Source of the DNA: Semisulcospira habei
Lineage: Eukaryota > Mollusca > Gastropoda > Semisulcospiridae
Assembly: GCA_036245525.1 (NCBI GenBank)
Contig: BTPG01000005.1
Coordinates: forward strand, 178,139,408-178,203,407
Length of the DNA: 64,000 bases
Direction of reading: 5' to 3'
Part shown: piece by piece, positions 11,884-24,100 of the stretch
Numbering within the stretch: the stretch's first letter is position 1
Layout of the letters: the number at the start of each line of letters is the position of its first letter
Notes under the pieces: generated by a model
Told to the model about the DNA's origin: nothing
Seen by the model: only the letters and a program-made list of their open reading frames with translations
The model's database searches: none
Program-made: the position numbers and the translations under genes

Positions 11884-13207
11884 TGTAACCGGACTCGGTG
11901 ATCGGTGTAGGCGACTTAAATAGTTTATCAGATAGACAAAAACTGCCCATCTAATACAGTACTCAAGTGTCCTACAGAGTTTAAGTCCGAATTCCTTTTG
12001 TGGTCTAGGGAAGGACTGGAGATTGCAGTGGAGAGTAGATAAATCTACTCTAGTCTCGCATGCGCACAACTGAAATCCGTCAGTGTTTACTCTTGCCTCG
12101 CGTTTGTGTTCAAAAGCCAAAGTTGCTTGCGCAATGGACCGACCACAGTATCCAGATAAAACCCTATTTTGACTGGACTTGTTATCGTTCCTACTGAGTG
12201 CAGCTAGTAACGTGCGCTCGCACGATCAGTCACACCGTCATACATAGCACGGACGTACACACACACTGGACACAACAAACCTCTCGCACGTACACCCGCA
12301 CAGTCTCAGTCTTCGCTCTCACTCTAGCAGCTGAGCATCATAAGATAGAAGTAAGGTTCCAAGATTTATTTGTACCAGAAAAGCATTCATAATAAAACAA
12401 ACAACATAATCAAAATTAGTCGAACCAGTGCAAGTGCCAATAACCTTAAACACCTTAGGCCTAACACCTATACCTTCCGACCAACAGATACATAGCAAAA
12501 CCTATCTCCTATGCCTGACACCTACAACGCATGAATACGATTCCTAGCGAACCTAGCTCCTAGGCCTAACCACCTATACGCACATTACCAATAAAACCTA
12601 CGCGCTGTCCTAACAGCATCCTAAACCCTATTTGGGTGAACTAAACCGAAACACTACTGTCCCTATAGGATAGGGCCGGGGTGGTTCGAGATGATCATTA
12701 TTCACAACCGTCTCGTGGGGTAGGGTCGGGGTGGTCGTCGAGGTGATCATTATTCGCAACCTCCTCGTGGGGTAGGGTCGGGGTGGCTCGAGGTGATCAT
12801 TATACACAACCGCCTCGTGGGGGTAGGGCCGGGTAAGTGTGAGAGATTCATTATTCACAACCGCTCACCAGGGGGTGAAAGGGGACTGGAATGTGGAGAG
12901 GATCATTTATTCACAACCTCGCTGCCACAGGGGGAAAGGGACTGGAATGTGAGAGATCATTATTCACAACCGCTCACAGGGGGAAAGGGGAGGAGTGAAT
13001 ACATTTATGCACAACCACCACGAGGAACAGGAGAATCGGCCGCTTTATATAGGCTCCCAGCCTCTGGGTCCGGAAACTACGTCACAGCTTCGCGCCGTGT
13101 AAGTCCCGCTACACACTAACTAGCTAAGTCAGCAAATTCTCGCTCACAGTGCGCCCAGCGTGCACTAAAACCACTGAACTCTGACTCGCTGGTAGTAACT
13201 AGCGATA
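11884..13207 (-). repeat. 5' LTR of the Ty3/gypsy-like element, end lost in gap
   Basis: Direct copy of the left LTR, with small indels (extra bases at 11890-11900, 12483, 12565). Ends in the N run, where the last about 27 bp and one target-site copy should lie. The interior after it (11880 downwards) starts with an A-rich leader. A tRNA primer site was not identified with confidence. Confidence 0.83.
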
Positions 13208-13290
13208 NNNNNNNNNNNNNNNNNNNNNNNNNNNNNNNNNNNNNNNNNNNNNNNNNNNNNNNNNNNNNNNNNNNNNNNNNNNNNNNNNNN
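13208..13290. other. Assembly gap
   Basis: 83 N residues. The outer end of the 5' LTR and the flanking host sequence are unknown. Confidence 1.
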
Positions 13291-13472
13291 TACTCACTAT
13301 AAGCTAAGAACCACATGAAAAATGGTTATGATTTCACATAAGCGCAAATCTTCATATTTTGTGTTAGAGTTTGCACTGTCATGTCCAAGACACAATTCAA
13401 ATTACAAATCAAATGTTAAAACGTGACAGACTTGCGCTTATTTCAAATTATAACAAATTTTCCGGGTGGTCC

Positions 13473-13662
13473 TTAACCCTTTTCATGTTGATACACGATT
13501 GCATGAAATAAACTGGACTGTGATAGTTCAAGGGTGGTGCAAGAATAGCTTCTGGCACCACCCTTGAACTAAAATGGTTGAGCTAATCTCCTTATTTGTA
13601 ATGTAGTCTTCATAGGACAATATGTAACTTTTAAAAAGTCAACCACTGGACTAATGGGTTAA
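13473..13662. mobile_element. TTAA-flanked hairpin element, family H3
   Basis: TTAACCCTTTT at the left and ATGGGTTAA at the right. The centre is a hairpin with AGTTCAAGGGTGGTGC and GCACCACCCTTGAACT arms. This is the only full H3 copy outside the vitellogenin-like gene (it lies 3' of it). Non-autonomous DNA transposon with a TTAA target is inferred. Confidence 0.7.
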
Positions 13663-14001
13663 ATTTTCCTTTTGAGTAGTATCGTTTTATAATTTAATGG
13701 TAGAGCCTGTCGTGCTGTTTTCACATCTTGTCGTAGAGTGTTCAGGTATATGTATTGAATTAGTTCGTGTGCAAGTGTGTGTCACTGACTTTACATGCGG
13801 TTGTTGCAGTTGTTAAAGATTGTTTGTCTGGGGTTTTGGTTTGTGTCTTTCGTGTGTGTGTTGTTTGCTTTTTCGTTTTTTGTTTGTTTGTTTAATTGGT
13901 TTATTGTTTTTGGGGTTGGCTGCTTAATTGGTTGGTTACTGGGTTGGTTTGTTGCTTACTGGTTAGTTTGCCTTGTTAGTGCGCGCGCGCGTTTGTATGT
14001 G

Positions 14002-14004
<3 letters not shown>

Positions 14005-14063
<59 letters not shown>
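14005..14063. repeat. (GA)n microsatellite
   Basis: About 59 bp of uninterrupted GA. The preceding 300 bp (13700-14000) is T/G-rich with no recognisable feature. Confidence 0.95.
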
Positions 14064-14064
<1 letters not shown>

Positions 14065-14268
14065 ATGAGACAGTACACCGAAAACAGCAGCAGATATTAC
14101 CATACACAGTGCGGAAACACTAGGCCTGCTTACACAAGCTTTGAAACAAACAGCAATGTTTACCAGCTTATGCTTATTTCTCACAGCACGTATCAGTTGA
14201 GGCATTGGACAACTACAAACAAAGACGCACAGGCAACAAGCAGTAGGTCCGTGAGGCTTTGTCTGCTA

Positions 14269-14304
14269 TAGCTGGCCCGCGCACGGACGTGCGCGGGCCA
14301 GCTA
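14269..14304. repeat. Perfect GC-rich hairpin, family H5
   Basis: TAGCTGGCCCGCGCAC, a 4-base GGAC turn, then the exact complement. Followed by GACATCGGTCCGAAGATCTT, the tail shared by other H5 copies. Confidence 0.85.
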
Positions 14305-14504
14305 CAGCTGACATCGGTCCGAAGATCTTGTGTTCACCGGCACGTAACAGCAAATTTATCCTGAGTGATGCACAAAAGAAGAGCCTGAGAAAACCCTAAT
14401 CCTAAGCCTACGCAGTGAGCGAAATTACATTAGTCACAGAAAAGCAAAAGCATATAAAGCATTTAAATATTTGAACACTCGTAATCTGTCAGTTCATGCT
14501 AAAG

Positions 14505-14880
14505 GTGCGAGGTTCGATACCGGGTTTCGGCGTCGGACTTTTCTCCTCTGGTAAGTGTCACCGTTAATTCGGGCGGACCGTCGGGGGTTCTTTCTCCGGG
14601 TATTCCGGTTCTTCCACCCCCTCCACTTTGGTACCGGTTTCAGGCCACTTTATAAATTTCAAATACAAGCGATGAAAATTTCCGAAAACTCAGTAGCTGA
14701 GCTGACCCTTCGCACCACGTGAATGTCCTGTGTCTGTCTAGTACTATGTTTGTCTTCAGAGTGAATGCGTGTCACGTGAGCGTGCGTGTTGGGTGCAGTT
14801 CGCGGCGCTTTGAGCCGATTCGCCGAATTGGGGAAAACGCGCCTATATAATAACCATTATTATTATTATTATTATTATAA
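14505..14880 (+). repeat. tRNA-derived SINE-like repeat, 5' truncated
   Basis: Begins near a pol III B-box-like GGTTCGATACC, continues through a conserved body (TTGGTACCGGTTTCAGGCCA, TTTCCGAAAACTCAGTAGC, GGCGCTTTGAGCCGATTC) and ends in (ATT)n. A second copy in the opposite orientation lies at about 25560-25900. The A-box is missing here. Confidence 0.7.
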
Positions 14881-15280
14881 GGAACACATCATGGCAGTCC
14901 TCTGCAACACCTCGTAAAATTTGGAATCATGATTGTGACACACATTTTATCTGATTAAAATGTCACATTTTTTACGCTTTTCTTTAGTTCAGACAAATAC
15001 AAAAAATAACCACAAAATCATACTTAACTGAATGCAAAGATATTGTTTTATGGCACGTGGGTTTTCGTAAAACATTACCCAAAAAAATTCAAGAAAATTA
15101 AAAAAACGCCTCATGAAGTTTGCATGATTAGCTTGGCGCGAGGACAGACAAGGAGGCAATTAGGCACTGCCCTTGTGCAGTTTCCTATAAAGGCGTGAGA
15201 AATAAAACGTATGAATGCAGCATTCAAGCAACACGGCCGAAAAGTTTCGCCGTGAGCTGACGCGAAGTGTTCCTTTTTCC

Positions 15281-15404
15281 TAACACCTTGACTGCTGCTG
15301 ACGATACCGCTCGGCGGAAAGTCGCGTAGTTACGTAGTTAGCTAGTGACGTAGTTACGCGTCTTTTCCGCAGAGCGGTATCGTCAGCAGAAATCAAGGGG
15401 TTAT
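15281..15404. mobile_element. Hairpin element, family H4
   Basis: Ends CTAACACCTTGACTGCTGCTG and GTCAGCAGAAATCAAGGGGTTA. Arms CTGACGATACCGCTCGGCGG and CCGCAGAGCGGTATCGTCAG are nearly perfect inverted repeats around a TACGTAGTTA-rich centre. Relatives: 32755-32849, 51922-52017, 57017-57086. Confidence 0.75.
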
Positions 15405-15523
15405 TTCCCTTGTGCATCCAGCCATCGACAGTATTTACATCCCCGGTGGCTGCATGTCATAGGGGGTTAAGTCATGTCCTATCACGAATGTGCAAGCCAT
15501 GCGTTATACATCCATCATTCATT

Positions 15524-15796
15524 TCAGTCCCGGTCAGGTTGGCAGCTCCTCGGCTTCCTGACCCTGTAGGCCTTCTTGATGTGCGCCCTGGACAAGTCGT
15601 CCTTGGAGAGAACGCCCTGGTCCACAGCCTTCTTCGTCAGCTCAGTGGCCACATCATTGTCGCTCGTGCTGTCCACGCAGGAGAACTTCTCCTGGGAGTT
15701 GTCGGAAGGTCCGTTGCGGCACGGCTTCTCGCAGATCTCAACAGGTTCGTCGGAAAAGCACATGATGTCCTTGGCTCCGAGCTTTTTCTTCATGAT
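15524..15796 (-). CDS. Visible exon 30: terminal exon, Cys-containing tail and stop
   Basis: 273 bp including the TGA stop at 15524-15526. Acceptor AATACAG. Encodes 90 residues with spaced cysteines ([28 protein letters not shown]). The 'CFS.EPV..C...C' pattern followed by 'F.C' is the C-terminal cysteine module that follows VWD in vitellogenins. No clear AATAAA is visible on the minus strand within the next few hundred bases, so the 3' end of the transcript is unknown. Confidence 0.85.
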   Translation of the reverse strand: MMKKKLGAKDIMCFSDEPVEICEKPCRNGPSDNSQEKFSCVDSTSDNDVATELTKKAVDQGVLSKDDLSRAHIKKAYRVRKPRSCQPDRD

Positions 15797-18700
15797 CTGT
15801 ATTGGAATTGATTGGCATAGACGATTTGCGGAAATCAGCAGTTGGTCAAAATTGTACGAAAAGCCTGAACAAACTTGTCATGGAGATGGCATGTTTGTCC
15901 GGGCTTTTAATCCACTGTTTGTGTCGACACGCGTGCAGTTATGACATGCGCCGAATTTCCGAAAATCGTATATTAAGTTGAGTTGGACTGAACTGAACTG
16001 TATCGAAATACACTGATCTGAATGGAATGGAGTGGAACTGAACTAAAGTGACATCAGCTGAACTGAATTCAAAATGAAAAAAAAAAAAAAGTTGAATTGT
16101 GCGTCACTGAATTCACTGTATTGTCCATTAACCTCTTTGTGTCTTAAGCCAATGGTACTGTTTATTACCGGTGGCTGCATACACAAGGGAGTTAAACCCT
16201 TCACTGCCAGCTGACGTTTCTGAAGTCTTCGTTAAATCAACGTCAATTGGCACCAGCCGTCCTAACAACATGGATTCAAAGTGCTGTCAGCAGGAGGCAT
16301 ATATGCTCATGAGTCGCCTCAACCGCAGAAGATCTATGCCTTTGAAGTTGGAGCGTGTTCAGGTTTTCTCTCCAGCGAATGGGTTCATGAATAAGATAAA
16401 CATGTTGCAGATCTGGTAGGTGCGACCAATCTCTCTACAGTCACCATTGTTTTCAAACTCAGAATTTAAATTTATGCTTGCACTGTGCCAATCATAGCTA
16501 ACCCCTTTACATAGAAACAGAAAAAAAAAAACATCCAACTGCAAGCGACACAGGTCCGCATGAGCACCCACAGAGGATCTATACCTCTTGCTGGCACTAT
16601 TTTGTGGCCAAGTTCCTTGCTCAAGTGGGACTTTGTGACGATAGAATTATTAATGTTTTTTTCACAGACACGACTTGTTTGTCACTGGCAATAATGGGGT
16701 TAAATCAAAGAAAGCGTTCTTTCATACCAGGGTCTTCTTCTCGGGCATGCCCTGGCACTCGTCCTGTGTGACCTTCTGGTCTTTCTGGCCTTTATGGTCC
16801 TTTTTGCCCTGCTGTTCTTTCTGTCTCTTCCTGTCCTTCGGGTCAACCTTGCTCTTCGAGGGCTGAAGAGGGATACCGGAGTCTGGACACATCGACACAG
16901 TAAGATGAATTGTAGATCAACCATTTTAGTTCAAGCATCTGGCGCCAAGCAATTCTCGCACCACCCTTTAACTATCATAGACAAAATTAATTTTCAAGCA
17001 TTATAGTATCTCAGGGTAAAAAGGGCTAAGAATAGTTCCTCAAGCGCTTTGAGCAGAAACCGGTATGGACACTCAGCAGCGCATTACATTAAACAACGAT
17101 CGAATCATTTTATTGTGGCTTGCGCAATACGAGGGATGCCCCATCTAGATCTATGCCTCGGGTCATATTTTCGAATAGGAAAGAAAGGGCCGAAGATCAG
17201 ACAGTCTGCAAATAAATTATTGTCTAAATGGATGCCATATTGATAATGGACTCGACCTTTACAAGAAAGGTCTATACTGTTTCAAATGCCAATGGTACAG
17301 GTCGTTTGGCTTCGGAGCGCACAACATTTTCGGCAAATATCTCCGCAAAGAATCACTTTTCTATACCACTCTTAGAACAAATATCATTCAGTGACAGTTG
17401 ACATAATATGATTTACTTTCAAGAAATTCAAACAATGTGTTAGTTTTGCTGTACTGTCTCGTAAAAATTCGGAATTGTTTTTATTAAATGACTTATTTTA
17501 CATCCCTAAATGTGCCCTAGATAAATTTAGCCCAGTATCAGAAAGATTATTTTCAGGTGAACTGGCCAAATTTTCAAACCTGAAACAACGCAGGCATACA
17601 CGAAGTCTGCATGCTTGACCTCGATATTGAAATCTGCCGCGCTCTATTTAGGGTGTTGAAAATGACTTGTGCTTGTCTTTTACCACTGTAGAGCAAACTC
17701 GACTAATCATAGGAGTTCAGTGAAAATTATTCCATATTAGTCAAATGGCACTAAATGATATTTGTTCTTAAAGTGGTAAAGAAAGGTTCTTTTTTGCGCA
17801 GATATTTGTGCGCTCCGATGTCAAACGGCCTATACTTTGTCTGCGGGACGGAAAACTGCACAAAATAACGTTACGATCGCATCACAGAAAGGCCACTTTG
17901 TGCGATTGTCACAACAGGCGGATCACACATCCGATACCTGAACAACATCCTCGGTTTGAGGAACAACCTCACCAAGAGGTTTAGATTTTCGTGAGTCCCT
18001 GCTCACGTATGGACCCATGAACGCGGACCATGTGCCCATGAACGTGAATTTGTTTCTCGTGCACGTTGGACGGGTGGACCCAGTTTTCCCTATAACTCGA
18101 ACAACACCATCAGTTTAAAGAACAGCTGAAGCCGATCTACGTCAGTAGGAGGCACATATTCACATGATTCCCTGAGAAGGCAGACACTCATGTGAATCTA
18201 TGTCGCCTGCAAACGTGAAGGGATATTAGACGTTATCGGAGAGCGCATCGGTAATTTTAGACCATACTGATAGCTCGCAAACATCTCGGATGATTTTTGC
18301 TTCAATTTGTTTAATGTCAACACAGCTATTAGCATTGCTTGTAAATTCAAACTCACGATTCAAACCGCCACTCAGAATGGAAAGGTTAATGTATTTTTTA
18401 ACAAAGTTATCACCGACACCAGATGTAAATGATGACAAAATAATGCAGATAGGAGAGGGGAGAGAGATAGTCCTGAAACCTGTGATGATGAGAGAGAGAG
18501 GCGGGGAGGGGGGGGGTGGGGAGAGCAAGAGAGAGAGAGAGACGGGGGAGGGAGAGCGAGTAGAGCCCGATTAGCTAATCTGGCACTTCTCTTTAATCAT
18601 CACGGTCGTTCCATCTCCCGCTGTAGTACGTCGGGACTAAGTGAGTTTATATTAACAGGAAACTGTTGAAACATTGAAACTGTAAGTGTAAGAGAGGCAG

Positions 18701-21115
18701 ACAGACAGAGAGTTAGACAGAGACATAGAGAGAAGCAGAAACAGAGAGACAGAAACACAGAGAATGAATCAATGAAATTTTATTTTACAACAGTTAAGGC
18801 ATTGACATCGTCATTGACACAACCATTTTAAAAACCTGCCATTGCTAACAACTACAAGACTATCAGCACATGCACATGCATATAAGTAAAAACATAATAC
18901 TTGCAAACAATTGACAACACTGTTCACATAGGGAGACATACTCATAGACTCTCAGACACCCCCCTCCTCCTCCCCCCCCCCCCCCTCGCCCTTCCCCCCT
19001 CCACACACACACACACACACGAGCGCGAACTAAGTAGTTGAAATGATAAATAAAAAGGATAACAGGCTTAATTAGGAATAAATTGGACCCAGCAAGGAAA
19101 GAGACATATAATACATGTAATTAAGGCATCCCTAGGCCCGACGAACTGTTCCAACTATCGGGGAATTACCCTGCTGTCCATTGCTGGGAAAATCCTTGCA
19201 AGGCTGCTCCTGAATCGGCTGGTACCTGCCATCGCTGAAGACCAACTCCCAGAGGGCCAGTGTGGCTTCAGAGCAAACAGGAGCACCACCGATATGGTCT
19301 TTGTGCTGAGACAGCTACAGGAGAAGTGCCGCGAGCAGAACAAAGGGCTGTACGTAACATTTGTCGACCTAACAAAAGCGTTCGACACTGTGAGCAGGCA
19401 AGGCATGTGGCAGATCCTGGAGCGACTTGGCTGTCCCCCAAAGTTCCTCAACATGATTGTCCAGCTACACGAGGACCAGCAAGGCCAGGTCAGACTCAAC
19501 AATGATCTCTCAGAACCATTCCCTATTCTCAACGGCGTAAAGAAGGGCTGCGTGCTGGCACCGACCCTCTTCATCATCTTTTTTAGCATGATGTTGAAGC
19601 AGGCCACAGTGGACCTCGATGATGACGATGCAGTGTACATCAGGTATCGTCTCGATGGCAGCCTGTTCAACCTTAGACGACTGCAGGCCCACACGAAAAC
19701 CCTAGACCAATTGATTCGTGAGCTGCTTTTTGCTGATGATGCTGCCCTCGTTGCACACACAGAGAGAGCCCTGCAGCGCATCACGTCTTGCTTCGCAGAT
19801 GCTGCCCAGCTCTTTGGACTCGAGGTCAGTCTGAAAAAGACAGAGGTCCTCCATCAGCCGGCACCCAAGACAGTGTATCGCCCTCCTCACATCACCATTG
19901 GCGAGTCTGAACTAAAGTCAGTGCACCAGTTTACTTACCTTGGCTGCATTATCACGTCGGACGCCAAGCTGGACAAGGAGCTTGACAGCAGGCTGGCAAA
20001 AGCGAACAGCGCTTTCGGGCGACTTTTCAAGCGGGTGTGGCACAATCAACAGCTGAAAACAGGCACCAAGATCAGCGTGTACAGAGCTGTGGTCCTCACC
20101 ACCCTGCTGTATGGTTCCGAGTCTTGGGCCCTCTACCGCAGCCAACTACGACTCCTCGAACGCTTCCACCAGCGCTGCCTGCGTACCATCCTGGGCATTC
20201 ACTGGAGTGACTATGTCACCAACGTCGAGGTCCTTGAACAGGCTGAAACTGTGAGCATCGAGGCTTTGCTGCTGCGGACACAGCTCCGCTGGGCGGGGCA
20301 TGTCTCCAGGATGGAGGATCATCGCCTACCAAAGATCACCCTGTTCGGCGAGCTTGCTACTGGACACCGTGACAGAGGGGCACCAAAGAAGAGATACAAA
20401 GACTGTCTCAAGAAGTCACTTAGTGCCTGCCAAATCGACCACCACCAGTGGTCTTCGCTTGCTGCGGACCGTGACACCTGGCGCTCCACCATTTACAAGG
20501 CAGCTGTCTCCTTTGAGGACTCTCACAGAGCTAGCCTTAAGGACAAGCGGCTCAGGAGAAAAAACAGAGATGCCGCAGCTCAGAACCCTGGCCATACCTT
20601 CCCCTGCAGCCACTGCGGTCGAACCTGCCTGTCTCGGATTGGCCTCCGCAGCCACGAACAAGCCTGCAGACGTCGTGGGCAACTCCTATAAAATCTTCGT
20701 TCGCGAAGTCAAGCCAAGAGAGAGAGAGAGAGAGAGGCCCGACGAGTGATCCACGAAATACTTGCAGAGACCCTTTTTAAAAAAGGCTAGCGATGAGGCG
20801 GATTTTACATGGTCGGGAAGAGCATTCCAGATATGTGTCCCTGAGAAGGATAAGCTGGTTTTATATAGATCGATCCTTGGTTTTGGGACTGTAAAAAGCT
20901 TTCTCATGTTTCCAAGCTTGGACTCAGACTTGCGAAACAAAGTGGAGATGTACTCTGGTGTTTTGCGCTTCCACACTTTGAACATAAAATTGCTTTGTTA
21001 TATTTTAAATGATCTTGTAGAGGCAGGAGACCTGCTTTTGTGAGCTTTTCTTCTGTGGTTAGGTGTGGATCAGGGCAGATTATTTTGGTCGCCCGTCTGT
21101 GTTGGGAGTCTCTTT

Positions 21116-21146
<31 letters not shown>

Positions 21147-24100
21147 TACATACAGACAGACAGAAAGAGGCAGACAGACAGACAGACAGAAAGAGGCAGA
21201 CAGACAGACAGACAGACAGAAAGAGGCAGACAGACAGACAGACAGAGAGGGATAGTTTACTAAGGCAATAGCTCAAAATATGTTCCCGATTATGAGAAGA
21301 AGAAACGGCTTTGACAGTCGACAAGCTAATTTGGCACTACCAACAAGTTTCATGGCAGACCAGTCTCCCATTTCTCGTTCACATAATGTTCCACTCAAAT
21401 TTACGTTTGTTACGCGTGACTGTTGGCCCTATTGCCACAGTCCGCCTCATACCTCTGTATCAAGCCAAACAGCCTTTGATACCAAAGATCACACAGTGAT
21501 AAACTCATTGCATCCTCAGAATGCGATGATCAAATTGTGTAGGTGTCCCTTGAGGTCTACATCACAGTTCTGGAGACTGGTCGACCATGATAGTTTAAGG
21601 GTGGTGTCAGAATAGCTTGGCGCCTACAGGCTTGATGTTAAAATAATGGCAAAATGCATGCTGCGAAGACGGAGAGGGAAAACACGTACTGCCATCCTAG
21701 TCTTTGATCAAAATTTCGACTCGATGGAAATGATCAGTTAGGAGATTCAGCGTTAATCCCTCAGTTGCTAGGACAAGGCGAATGCAAACCAGCTTCAAGA
21801 GACATAAATCCTCATCAGCCCCCGCATTCGCGGGGGCTCATGAGGATCTATGTCTCTTGTTGGGCCTAAGTTTAATTATTTGATTATTATTATAATGTTT
21901 TGTCCCCGTTAGTTTGTGTTCTTCGCGAGAATGTCGAACCGTGTTCAGTGGTTTCTGACGCGAAATCCGTGATCACTGGCATTAAATATGCGATGAGAAC
22001 AACCTGAACTAAATTGAACTGCACTTAACTGAAATACGCTGAACTGAACTTAACTGAAATGAACTGAACTGAACTGAATTCAACAGAACTGACTCTGCTA
22101 CTGGTCTTACCAACATCGGAGGCATCACTGTTCTCGTCGTGATCATCATCGTCATCCTCGCTACTCCTGGAGATGTCCTTGATGCTGTCCAGCCCGCTTT
22201 TGTCATTGAAGCTGTTGGCGCCCTTGGGGTGGTAGGCCGGGGGACCGGGGAAAGAACGAGGGATGGGGACAGGGCACGTATCACTGGGGATCTTGTAGGA
22301 CTGCAGGAAGGTCTCCACCTCCACGTGGGGCTTCATGTCCGGTCCTTGGAGCTCCACGGTCTTCTGGAAGTCGTAGTTTCCACACAGACCGCACAGTGTG
22401 CTCTTGTACACAATGGACATCTGCGCGCAAAGATAAAGAAGTTGGCGTGCTGGTCTATGCTGCGTCGCAGTAGCAAAATGTCTTCGGGCCCACGACGGCC
22501 GCAGTGGGCCCGCGCACAGCCGTGCGTGGGCCCACTGCGGCCGTCGTGCGCCCGAGGGCCGTTGCTTACTGGGTAGGGCATTACGGTTGTAGGTTTTGTG
22601 AGTGCAATGCTGGAGTAGAGAGCGTCAGGCAGGATTTAAGACATCACTGCCTTGTAAATAGAGATTGTTGGGAAATTAGAAGTAGGTGAAAATTGGCACG
22701 CGTTTGAGGCAAACAGTAGATTAAAAGCACGCGATATCGCATGTTTGTCCGAGCTTTTAATCCACTGTTTGCCTTAAACGAAAGCAGATTTTAGCCTACA
22801 TATTTCTTTAAAGAGATGTTCTATTTCGTTTGAATAAAAGAACAACGGTCCTTACAACTGCAGGAGGTATAGATCCTCATGAGCCCCCGCACTTGCGAGG
22901 GCCCATGAGGATCTATGTCTCTTGTTGACACCACTTTGAATCCATGTTCCTTGAACGGCCGGTGCTCTTTAGCGTTGAATTAACGAAGACTGCAGAATCA
23001 TGATGTGCCTCTAGTGAGTGGAAGAATCGTCCAGCTTGTTTGTGTGTACCCTGACAAAGACTTACATCAATATCGATGTGCGTGCTCTTGTAGTGGATAA
23101 CCAGGCCGACAAGAGGCAGCTGCACCATGACGTAGTGCGGCTCCCTGGAGATCACCACGCTGACAGATCGTCTGCAACATCAGCACAAAAGCCACATGAT
23201 GATCTGGCAACGAGACTGAACATTCGTATAGCAAAATCTGTTTCATGCGTCTGCCAGGGTACGTGACTACATGCCAATACGCTAAGTTCCTCGGGCCGAC
23301 GGTGGCCGCAGCTGGCCCGAGTCCGATTACCGTTGGCAAACCTGAGATGAGTTTAATATATTGCAGAATCTGTTGCAAGTTTTTAACCCACAAACAAGCC
23401 TTAGGATTATAGACCCGACTAGTTATTGTCTCCGGTTTCTGCAGTTGCCGATGCTCGTGAATCGTGATACATATAGGGATCAGTCGCATGAGTTTAAATC
23501 CTGCGCAAGTCACTAAACAAGGTGCTTCGCTAAAGCGGAACACCTTGCTTAGTGGCTCGCATAAGATTTAAGCACGCTCAAGCATCTGAGGCCAGGAACG
23601 TACCCGATGGAGCCCGTGTAGAAGATTTTAGAGATACGGGGCGGCAGTACCGTCTCCTGTCCGTCAACAATCACGTGCTCCTGCACTATGTCTGGGATCA
23701 GCTTGATCTCGTGACCCTCAGCCAGGATACGGAGAGCCTGCAAGGTGATAAAAGAAAACACACTGGTCAGTTTAACCCCATCGCTGTCAGTGATCACGGA
23801 TTTTGCGTCAAAAACCACACTGCAGACTGCCTGTACAACTCCAACGACAAAGAACACAAACTGCATGGGACCAGAAATAGGCGTAAAAGACGCGTAGGAC
23901 CAGCCAGAGACATAAATCATCATGAGCCCCCGCGACTGTGGGGACTCATGAGGGGTTCTGTCTCTTGCAGTTGGTTATAGCTCGCCTTGCTCCGGCAATT
24001 AAGGGGTTAACGCCTTTATTGTCAGAAGGCCACATAACCCCGCACATGAAGCTCTTGCACATGAAACCACACTGGTATACTTTTGTGCTGCCTTAAATTT

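Larger units (their letters stand above)
4481..13290 (-). mobile_element. Ty3/gypsy-like LTR retrotransposon, decayed, minus orientation
   Basis: Two direct repeats of about 1.3 kb (4481-5784 and 11884 into the gap after 13207) flank a 6.1-kb interior read on the minus strand: gag-like segment (10905-11324), CCHC knuckle (10452-10493), protease remnant (about 9690-9964), reverse transcriptase (8640-9180), RNase H (8040-8430). A polypurine tract lies against the left repeat, so the left copy is the 3' LTR. LTRs begin TGTAGCAG and end GGTTACA. Integrase is not recognisable and the interior is full of frameshifts and stops. The right end is hidden by an 83-bp run of N. Confidence 0.85.
18765..21115 (-). 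mobile_element. Minus-strand LINE 3' end, split by an RTE insertion
   Basis: Left part (18765-19144) is the 3' end with ATAAAATTTCATTGATTC. Right part (20735-21115) encodes on the minus strand [20 protein letters not shown] and [10 protein letters not shown], the C-terminus of a CR1/L2/jockey-type reverse-transcriptase ORF. The two parts are continuous once the RTE copy and one copy of its 11-bp target duplication are removed. Confidence 0.7.

Noticed and set aside
13116..13316. Reading frame across the N run
   Set aside because: Contains undetermined bases from an assembly gap.
15410..15944. Plus-strand frames opposite the last exon
   Set aside because: They are antisense shadows of exon 30, whose minus frame joins exon 29 with correct phase and ends in a Cys module.
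16728..16866. Alternative start of exon 29 at CTCTTCAG
   Set aside because: With the phase left by exon 28 this acceptor gives an early TGA; the upstream TGTCCAG keeps the frame.
21063..21324. Arg/Gln/Asp-rich or Cys/Leu/Ser-rich proteins
   Set aside because: Translation of (GACA)n repeats.
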